A program made the translations under genes and the position numbers. The notes below the pieces were generated by a model. It had not been told where the DNA came from, ran no database searches, and saw only the letters and a list, made by a program, of their open reading frames with translations. Below, one piece after another: positions 1 through 5,544 of a stretch of DNA of 5,544 nucleotides (within the stretch, counting starts at the first letter, position 1; each line of letters begins with the position of its first letter). Location: positions 1 through 5,544 of the forward strand of contig JACMMQ010000144.1 of the NCBI GenBank assembly GCA_014378955.1. The letters are read 5' to 3'. The DNA comes from Clostridia bacterium. GTDB taxonomy: Bacteria > Bacillota > Clostridia > SK-Y3 > JACMMQ01.

Positions 1-70
1 GAGCGAATACAACGAGGAATCTCATGCTATGAGGGAAGATATGAGATTCCTCACTGCGTTCGGAATGACA
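1..70. repeat. REP-like inverted repeat, left end cut by the window edge
   Basis: A perfect 12-base inverted repeat is formed by GAGGAATCTCAT at 14-25 and ATGAGATTCCTC at 41-52, with a 15-base loop. The right arm continues through CGTTCGGAATGACA to 70. The window opens with GAGCG, which pairs with the CGTTC part of that extension, so the left arm probably continues outside the window. From memory, short palindromes with GAGATTCCTC and GGAATGACA are dispersed between genes in many bacterial genomes. That family assignment is recall, not a search. No coding function is evident. Confidence 0.6.
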
Positions 71-123
71 AAAAAGAGCGTGCTTCGGACTTGTGTCACC
101 CAGTTTCAGCTTAAATCTTGCCA

Positions 124-226
124 TTGTAGGGGCAGGATTCATCCGCCCGAAACCTATCGCAAAAGTGAATTGACCATGCTGCATTTCGTTGAACAAGTAT
201 CGGGCGGATAAATCCGCCCCCTACAA
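124..226. repeat. Long inverted repeat (27-base arms) upstream of queA
   Basis: The arms lie at 124-150 and 200-226 and match at 24 of 27 positions when one is reverse-complemented. The shared core is TGTAGGGG followed by ATCCGCCCGA. The loop of 49 bases (151-199) shows no gene. A copy of the left arm recurs at 5316-5344, which marks this as a dispersed element rather than a queA-specific regulator. It lacks a run of T after the right arm, so it is not a standard intrinsic terminator. The adjoining sequence 71-123 and 227-262 shows nothing recognisable, and I see no convincing sigma-A promoter for queA in the visible leader. Confidence 0.75.
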
Positions 227-277
227 ATGTCTAGCGAGGATAGTGCTAATGATTAAATTTTGAAGGAGAAACTATAG

Positions 278-1303
278 ATGGAATTAAAGGATTTTTATTA
301 TAATTTACCCCCACAATTGATTGCACAGCATCCGCTTGAAAAGCGTGAGGGGTCACGGCTCATGATGATAGATCGTGAAAAGGAGCTGTTGACACACGCC
401 CATTTTACCGATATCGTGGACGAATTACATGCAGGCGATTTGCTAGTGATGAACGATACAAGGGTCATTCCTGCACGGCTGTACGGTGTGAAGGAAGGTT
501 CGGGCGGTAAAATCGAGTTTTTACTACTCCGCAAGCTGTCAGACAATCGCTGGGAGGTGGTGCTCAAGCCGGGCAGACGGGCAAGAGAAGGCGCAAGGTT
601 TACGTTTGGCGATGGTGCATTAAAGGCGGAGATTTTAGGCATTGGTGAGGGTGGCGTGCGTATTGCCCAATTCGAATTTGAAGGCATTTTCGAACAGGTG
701 CTTGATCGCTTGGGTGAAATCCCGTTGCCACATTACATTACTGAAAAACTAGCCGACAAAGACCGTTACCAAACGGTATACGCAAAACATGACGGATCGG
801 TTGCAGCGCCCACGGCAGGACTGCATTTCACAGACGAAACACTTGATAAGCTTCGAGCAAAGGGCGTGGACACCGCATTTGTGACGTTGCACGTGGGCTT
901 GGGTACGTTTCGTCCAGTGAAGGTACAAAAAATTACTGAGCATAAGATGCACGCTGAATATTTTGTGTTGCCGCAAGAAACGGTGGACAAATTGAACAAA
1001 ACAAAAAAACAAGGCGGTCGGGTGGTGTGTGTGGGCACGACGTCGTGCCGTGTGCTGGAAACTGCCGCACAAAAGGGGTTGCCGTTTGAAGCGTGTAGTG
1101 GCGCCACGGATATTTTTATCTATCCGGGGTACACGTTTAAGGCAGTGGATGCGCTGATTACCAATTTTCATTTGCCAGAGTCTACATTGCTTATGCTAGT
1201 GAGTGCGTTGATGGGGCATGAGCGTATGCAAGAGGTGTATGCGGAAGCGGTCAAGGAAAAATATCGCTTTTTTAGCTTTGGCGATGCGATGTTTATACAA
1301 TAA
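278..1303 (+). CDS. queA: S-adenosylmethionine:tRNA ribosyltransferase-isomerase (QueA)
   Basis: QueA transfers and isomerises the ribose of S-adenosylmethionine onto 7-aminomethyl-7-deazaguanine at wobble position 34 of tRNA, giving epoxyqueuosine. It acts in the cytoplasm, after Tgt. The 341-residue product has the usual family length and is complete at both ends. Recognisable family blocks are [12 protein letters not shown] (59-70), APTAGLHFT (177-185), [10 protein letters not shown] (205-214), HKMHAEYF (222-229), [10 protein letters not shown] (252-261) and [17 protein letters not shown] (295-311). The start is fixed by an AAGGAG ribosome binding site at 263-268, nine bases before the ATG, and by the typical N-terminus ([14 protein letters not shown]). 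tgt lies downstream, consistent with the common queA-tgt pairing. No preQ1 riboswitch was recognised in the leader. Nothing in the protein is missing or broken. Confidence 0.97.
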   Translation: MELKDFYYNLPPQLIAQHPLEKREGSRLMMIDREKELLTHAHFTDIVDELHAGDLLVMNDTRVIPARLYGVKEGSGGKIEFLLLRKLSDNRWEVVLKPGRRAREGARFTFGDGALKAEILGIGEGGVRIAQFEFEGIFEQVLDRLGEIPLPHYITEKLADKDRYQTVYAKHDGSVAAPTAGLHFTDETLDKLRAKGVDTAFVTLHVGLGTFRPVKVQKITEHKMHAEYFVLPQETVDKLNKTKKQGGRVVCVGTTSCRVLETAAQKGLPFEACSGATDIFIYPGYTFKAVDALITNFHLPESTLLMLVSALMGHERMQEVYAEAVKEKYRFFSFGDAMFIQ

Positions 1304-1320
1304 TTTTGCAACACAAATAA

Positions 1321-2628
<1,308 letters not shown>

Positions 2629-2644
2629 CGGGGAGAGTGTGTAC

Positions 2645-3124
2645 ATGTACGACAAGGCATATTTGCGGCTGTTAGGTCAGCAAATTCCCTTTCATCAAAA
2701 GGTGCTACGGTTTAACTACGACCTGCCATTATCAGTGCTGTGTGAGGTGCTCGGTCGCATTTTGAATAGATTGCCCATTACGCAGCTTTTATGGGCAAGG
2801 GATTTATGGGAATTCGAAGGGCGTACGGTGCGAGAGGCACAGCCCATTACAATTGATACATTAACGCATAAAGCCTTGTTATATGAGGCGGTGACGTCGT
2901 TAGAGGATGCACACTTCGCTGTGTTTGACCAAGCGATGGGGTGGTACATGCGTATCCATGTGGAACGCCATGAAAATCTCGGGGTAGATGAGCAGGAAAA
3001 TGGCAACCTTTTGCTGTTTTGCTGTGACGAATGGATTGCACCCATTCAAAAGGCACTGTGTGACATTGAAGGGCATTTGATTTTAGAAGGCGCAAAGAAA
3101 TTTTTGGAGGAAATGCAGGGATAA
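2645..3124 (+). CDS. Hypothetical protein between tgt and yajC
   Basis: I do not recognise this 159-residue protein. It has no signal peptide, membrane segment or metal-binding cluster, and looks like a soluble acidic protein. Its features are a hydrophobic, probably helical segment LPLSVLCEVLGRIL (27-40), aromatic-rich stretches LLWARDLWEFEG (48-59) and FDQAMGWYMRIHVERHE (94-110), and CCDEWIAPIQKALCDIEGHL (126-145) with a helical, acidic C-terminus. ATG 2645 is preferred to the GTG at 2639 because GGGGAG (2630-2635) then sits nine bases upstream instead of three. It begins 16 bases after the tgt stop, so it is probably cotranscribed and translated with tgt. yajC downstream has its own promoter. 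That the frame stays open for 159 codons with a good ribosome binding site and tight spacing supports a real gene. Any role in tRNA modification or secretion would be guesswork. Confidence 0.8.
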   Translation: MYDKAYLRLLGQQIPFHQKVLRFNYDLPLSVLCEVLGRILNRLPITQLLWARDLWEFEGRTVREAQPITIDTLTHKALLYEAVTSLEDAHFAVFDQAMGWYMRIHVERHENLGVDEQENGNLLLFCCDEWIAPIQKALCDIEGHLILEGAKKFLEEMQG

Positions 3125-3127
3125 GGC

Positions 3128-3156
3128 TTGTATATTTTTACCAATTAGGGTATAAT
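3128..3156 (+). promoter_or_regulatory. Sigma-A promoter for yajC
   Basis: TTGTAT at 3128-3133 and a perfect TATAAT at 3151-3156 are separated by exactly 17 bases. The -10 box is perfect and the -35 box matches three of six positions. A transcript start near 3163 would give a leader of about 30 bases before the yajC ATG. It begins four bases after the preceding stop codon. Confidence 0.75.
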
Positions 3157-3193
3157 AGTAAAAAATGAATTGAAAATGATGGAGGCGTTTTAT

Positions 3194-3535
3194 ATGTTAC
3201 AGGCATTTGCAGATAATACACCAGCACCAGCAGTAGCAACAGATGCGGCAGCACAAGGTGGCAATAGTGGTATCATGGTTTTAGTGATTTATGCAGCGAT
3301 TTTTGCAGTATTTTATTTTATGCTCATCGCACCACAGCGCAAGCGCACGAAAAAAGAAGCACAAATGCGTGCCAACGTCAAGGTTGGAGATGAAATCGTC
3401 ACAAGCGGTGGCATTTACGGCAAGGTTTTACAAATCAAAGACGATACACTTGTAATTGAAGTGAATGCAGATAAGGGCAAGCTGCGTATCGCAAAATGGG
3501 CTATACAAGAAGTTAAGCAATTGATCAGCGAGTAA
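3194..3535 (+). CDS. yajC: Preprotein translocase accessory subunit YajC
   Basis: YajC is a small single-pass inner-membrane protein that associates with SecD-SecF at the SecYEG translocon and helps protein export. The product has 113 residues, typical for the family. Residues 1-25 are Ala/Thr-rich and poorly ordered. A membrane helix follows at about 26-45 (IMVLVIYAAIFAVFYFMLIA), then the hallmark PQRKR (47-51). The cytoplasmic domain carries the diagnostic KVGDEIVTSGGIYGKV (63-78) and a beta-rich end. ATG 3194 is chosen because GGAGG (3181-3185) lies eight bases upstream; a TTG at 3170 in the same frame has no comparable site. It has its own promoter (3128-3156) and is closed by a terminator at 3547-3574. 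In many genomes secD and secF come next; here they do not. Confidence 0.95.
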   Translation: MLQAFADNTPAPAVATDAAAQGGNSGIMVLVIYAAIFAVFYFMLIAPQRKRTKKEAQMRANVKVGDEIVTSGGIYGKVLQIKDDTLVIEVNADKGKLRIAKWAIQEVKQLISE

Positions 3536-3546
3536 TAAAAGCTTGT

Positions 3547-3574
3547 AAAGAACCTCGTTTTGGGGTTCTTTTTT
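3547..3574 (+). terminator. Intrinsic terminator of yajC
   Basis: A stem pairs 3547-3556 with 3562-3571 (AAGAACCTC against GGGGTTCTT, with one T-G wobble) around a GTTTT loop. It is followed by a T-run ending at 3574. It starts 11 bases after the yajC stop codon and separates yajC from the next transcription unit. Confidence 0.9.
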
Positions 3575-3595
3575 GTATTTTGGGGTATTGCATGA

Positions 3596-3624
3596 TTGAC
3601 CGTTCTAATCAAGATTAGTATAAG
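3596..3624 (+). promoter_or_regulatory. Candidate promoter P1 with a palindrome in its spacer
   Basis: TTGACC (3596-3601) and TATAAG (3619-3624) are each five of six to consensus and lie 17 bases apart. The spacer contains the perfect inverted repeat CTAATC-AA-GATTAG at 3605-3618, ending at the base before the -10 box. A palindrome there is well placed for a repressor or activator. The promoter lies about 180 bases before the polyferredoxin gene. Confidence 0.6.
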
Positions 3625-3694
3625 TTTAACAGTAAAAACACACCTACAAGCTGTCAAATTCTAGCGAAGTCATGCGAATTTCACAGCAATGCCA

Positions 3695-3724
3695 TTGACA
3701 AATGCATTGGTTTTGTGCTATGCT
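3695..3724 (+). promoter_or_regulatory. Candidate promoter P2 with extended -10
   Basis: TTGACA (3695-3700) is a perfect -35 box. TATGCT (3719-3724), preceded by TGC, is an extended -10 box after an 18-base spacer. A start near 3731 would leave a leader of about 75 bases before the polyferredoxin ATG. A weak inverted repeat, CAATGC (3687-3692) with GCATTG (3704-3709), straddles the -35 box. The rest of the 3575-3806 gap holds no gene or RNA that I recognise. Confidence 0.55.
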
Positions 3725-3806
3725 CATGAGGTGCCAAAGCTTGTATCAAAACGGTTTTTTTTGAATTATAGCGTTTACATAACATCATGGCGAGGAGACA
3801 ATGTGC

Positions 3807-4772
3807 ATGTCAAAAAAGAACAAGCAACTACGTTGGCGGTTTTCGTACAAAAGTTTAAAGTATCCTATACTCATTTGGGTTTTAGGGATAACCATTTCTG
3901 CGGTGTGTGGTAATCTTATGCAAGACTGGCGTACTGCTTTACATGGCGCAGTCATTTCAACAACTGTGGCATTTGCTTCCTATTTAAACCTTGTTTTGCC
4001 ACTGGCATACATACAATGGGCGAGAAAAAGTGCCATGATTATATTAGGGAGTTATTCGGTTTTATACCTATGGCTTATGCGTATGGAAAACCCTGATATC
4101 AGTGGTTTTATGATATATGCCCTGCAAAATACGTGGACGCTCAGCGTTTTGGCGTTTCTATTGTACACCATTATATTGCCGATAGTAGTTGGAAGGGCTT
4201 GGTGTGGCTGGGGTTGCTGGATTGCGGTGCTGTTTGAAATTATGCCATTTGAACACAATGGTCGCAAGGGTAGAATTAAAAAGGGATATGCGTTCCAGTT
4301 GGTTTTTTTATTCTATATTTTGTGCTTAAGCGTTGGTATATGGTATTTGAATATTAAAGGCGCAAGTATTGATTTACAGCAAAAGTCGATAGTGGTTACT
4401 TTTTGGATGGTTTTACTAGGTTATTATGTATTGGGTGCAATATTAGCGGTTGTATTCAAGGACAATCGGGCGTTTTGCAAATATCTCTGCCCGGTCGCTC
4501 CAGTGCAACAATTTTTTTCACACTTTGCAATTGTTAAATTGCGTGGTGATCGCTCGAAATGTCGACGCTGTATGGCGTGCGAAGAGGCTTGCCCGATGGA
4601 CATTAAAATCGTGCAATATGTGGATGCGGACGAGCGTATACTCTCGGGTGAATGCATTTTATGCATGCGTTGCGTGCAAAAGTGCCCAAATGAGGCATTT
4701 CGTCCAACCTTTGGCTTGGATTTGAGCTTTGACGAAAGTATTCGTTATATGAAAAGCCGCAAGTATTTTTAG
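3807..4772 (+). CDS. NapH-like membrane polyferredoxin (4Fe-4S binding protein)
   Basis: This is an integral membrane iron-sulfur protein of the NapH/NosR/CcoG type, which passes electrons between the membrane quinone pool or cytoplasmic donors and a partner. The 321-residue product has about six membrane segments (roughly 20-34, 46-70, 76-92, 109-128, 161-181, 196-217). Two CxxxC motifs flank the last pair: C133/C137 in GRAWCGWGCW and C224/C228 in CKYLCP. The C-terminal ferredoxin domain has two full CxxCxxCxxxCP motifs, C252-C255-C258-C262 and C283-C286-C289-C293, enough for two 4Fe-4S clusters. The first CxxxC lacks the usual following proline and has W138. ATG 3807 is preferred to ATG 3801 because GAGGAG (3792-3797) is then nine bases away instead of three. 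No napG, napA, nosZ or FMN-binding partner is in the window, so the physiological acceptor is unknown. Membrane placement and clusters are well supported; the specific role is not. Confidence 0.9.
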   Translation: MSKKNKQLRWRFSYKSLKYPILIWVLGITISAVCGNLMQDWRTALHGAVISTTVAFASYLNLVLPLAYIQWARKSAMIILGSYSVLYLWLMRMENPDISGFMIYALQNTWTLSVLAFLLYTIILPIVVGRAWCGWGCWIAVLFEIMPFEHNGRKGRIKKGYAFQLVFLFYILCLSVGIWYLNIKGASIDLQQKSIVVTFWMVLLGYYVLGAILAVVFKDNRAFCKYLCPVAPVQQFFSHFAIVKLRGDRSKCRRCMACEEACPMDIKIVQYVDADERILSGECILCMRCVQKCPNEAFRPTFGLDLSFDESIRYMKSRKYF

Positions 4773-4826
4773 TGGTTTAGTTGCACAAACTATATGTATC
4801 GTTTTTTTAGAAAGCAGGCGGAAATC

Positions 4827-5303
4827 ATGGCGTTTTGTCCCAATTGCCGTTATGAATACAAAAAGGATTTGAAGGAATGTCCAGAATGTGCCGTGCAGCT
4901 TGTCGCACAATTACCAAATGAACCAGAAAACCTACAAAACGAGGTATTCTTAACGACGGCGCAAGACGAAACACAGTTGCAAATGCTTAGCAATTTCTTG
5001 CAAAATGAAGGCATTCCAATCATCATGAAGCAAAAGAACAATGGTGATTTTAACCGTCTATACATGGGCACAAGCCCTTTTGGTGCGGACATTTATGTGC
5101 CTGAAAATGCATATGAGAGGGCAAGCGAGATAATGGGCTTTATCAATGCCCCCTCCGACCTTGAGCCAACTGTGGATTTCGAGCAAGAGGAAATAGCCTA
5201 TGAACAAAAAAGAAGCCGATGGGTGTCCATCTTACTATGGGTGCTATCCATTCCAAGCATTATTATGCTCATTGTATCGATGATTAGTAAATTTCACCGA
5301 TAA
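4827..5303 (+). CDS. Zinc-ribbon, DUF2007-domain, C-terminally membrane-anchored protein
   Basis: The 158-residue product has three parts. An N-terminal zinc ribbon is formed by C4-x2-C7 and C18-x2-C21 (FCPNC and CPEC). Residues about 39-103 resemble DUF2007 (putative signal-transducing, PII-like fold): VFLTTAQDETQLQMLSNFL, then an EGIP turn and RLYMGTSPFGADIYVPE. A single hydrophobic helix at about 133-154 follows an acidic linker and a KRSRW positive patch. This suggests a tail-anchored protein with the zinc ribbon and sensor domain in the cytoplasm. ATG 4827 is preferred to ATG 4794 because the zinc ribbon then starts at residue 4, as is usual; the upstream AGGCGG (4816-4821) is only a modest ribosome binding site. 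It lies 54 bases after the polyferredoxin gene with no convincing terminator between, so they may be cotranscribed. The biochemical function of DUF2007 is not established. Confidence 0.85.
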   Translation: MAFCPNCRYEYKKDLKECPECAVQLVAQLPNEPENLQNEVFLTTAQDETQLQMLSNFLQNEGIPIIMKQKNNGDFNRLYMGTSPFGADIYVPENAYERASEIMGFINAPSDLEPTVDFEQEEIAYEQKRSRWVSILLWVLSIPSIIMLIVSMISKFHR

Positions 5304-5315
5304 CGTATTATCCAA

Positions 5316-5344
5316 TTGTAGGGGCAGGATTGTTCCGCCCGAAA
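5316..5344 (+). repeat. Solo arm of the 124-226 inverted repeat
   Basis: This 29-base stretch matches 124-152 at 27 positions (only CA versus GT in the middle differs) and has the same orientation. No second arm follows, so this is a half element. It fills nearly half of the 61-base gap between the DUF2007 gene and the kinase gene and ends 11 bases before the kinase ribosome binding site (AGAGG, 5356-5360). Confidence 0.75.
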
Positions 5345-5364
5345 TTTTGGTCGAAAGAGGCATT

Positions 5365-5544
5365 ATGCAAAAAAACATTGTATTGATCGGGATGCCAGCG
5401 GCAGGTAAAAGCACCGTGGGCGTTTTGTTGGCGAAATCAATGGGCATGCCGTTTGTAGACACCGATTTGGTGGTGCAAGCAAGCACGGGGCGGTTGCTAC
5501 AAGAAATATTACAAACCGATGGCGTAGCAGCATTTTTAAAAATA
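5365..5544 (+). CDS. Shikimate-kinase-family P-loop kinase, 3' end outside the window
   Basis: The first 60 codons of a small P-loop kinase are present. By recall it aligns without gaps to M. tuberculosis shikimate kinase. The Walker A loop GMPAAGKST is at 9-17, and D32 and D34 occur in VDTD; in the family D34 contacts shikimate and D32 helps bind magnesium. TGR at 41-43 also matches. True shikimate kinases then have FRxxE with Arg58 binding the shikimate carboxylate; here the sequence is F57-L58-K59-I60, so the arginine is missing. This could be a paralogue with a different substrate, or a clostridial variant. The remaining determinants (the GGG motif and the lid arginine) lie beyond the window. 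The start is supported by AGAGG (5356-5360) four bases before the ATG and by the family N-terminus. Automated annotation would probably call it aroK; I withhold the symbol. Confidence 0.85.
   Translation, partial: MQKNIVLIGMPAAGKSTVGVLLAKSMGMPFVDTDLVVQASTGRLLQEILQTDGVAAFLKI

Noticed and set aside
29..211. A 60-codon open frame upstream of queA
   Set aside because: It runs through both inverted-repeat elements, has no ribosome binding site and no recognisable protein features.
227..277. A preQ1 riboswitch in the queA leader
   Set aside because: Only a weak TAGC/GCTA pairing (232-248) is visible; neither the preQ1-I loop and A-rich tail nor a preQ1-II layout could be recognised.
500..514. Another copy of the REP-like arm (TCGGGCGG) inside queA
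   Set aside because: Only eight bases match in a row and they encode a normal part of QueA.
3738..3764. Hairpin TCAAAA/TTTTGA in the polyferredoxin leader, and repeated GCTTGTA words near 3126, 3541 and 3739
   Set aside because: The stem is short and only A-T; the shared words are seven or eight bases and easily arise by chance in A+T-rich gaps.
3689..3913. A 74-codon open frame overlapping the start of the polyferredoxin
   Set aside because: It overlaps the well-supported NapH-like gene in another frame and covers a promoter; no ribosome binding site or family features.
4778..4808. Terminator between the polyferredoxin and DUF2007 genes
   Set aside because: The stem is only five bases (TAGTT/AACTA) and the T-run starts nine bases after it, so it is unlikely to work.

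Overview
The window looks like chromosomal DNA from a low-to-mid GC Gram-positive bacterium, most probably a member of the Clostridia. The reasons are strong AGGAGG-type ribosome binding sites, sigma-A-type promoters, the clostridial flavour of the QueA and Tgt sequences, the zinc-ribbon/DUF2007 protein, and REP-like intergenic inverted repeats. No taxon below class can be supported from the sequence alone. All genes read left to right on the + strand.

Layout: 1-277 is a gene-free leader holding two unrelated inverted-repeat elements. 278-1303 is queA and 1498-2628 is tgt, two steps of tRNA queuosine modification. Between them lies a 194-base gap unusually dense in inverted repeats. An unrecognised 159-residue protein (2645-3124) follows tgt closely. 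yajC (3194-3535) has its own good promoter and a clear intrinsic terminator. This is the familiar queA-tgt-yajC neighbourhood, but secD and secF do not follow. After the terminator comes a 232-base regulatory gap with two promoter candidates, one carrying a palindrome between its -35 and -10 boxes. It is followed by a NapH-like membrane polyferredoxin (3807-4772), a zinc-ribbon/DUF2007/tail-anchored protein (4827-5303), and the 5' part of a shikimate-kinase-family gene (5365 to window end).

How they work together: QueA and Tgt act on the same tRNA wobble base, in the order Tgt then QueA. YajC is the accessory subunit of the Sec translocon. The second block has no obvious shared pathway; the polyferredoxin lacks its usual partner genes in this window. 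The kinase aligns without gaps to M. tuberculosis shikimate kinase over 60 residues, but it has Leu where the shikimate-binding Arg58 should be, so its substrate is open. No CRISPR array, tRNA, rRNA, insertion sequence or recognisable defence system is visible. The most interesting signals are in the intergenic DNA and in the orphan membrane Fe-S/DUF2007 pair.
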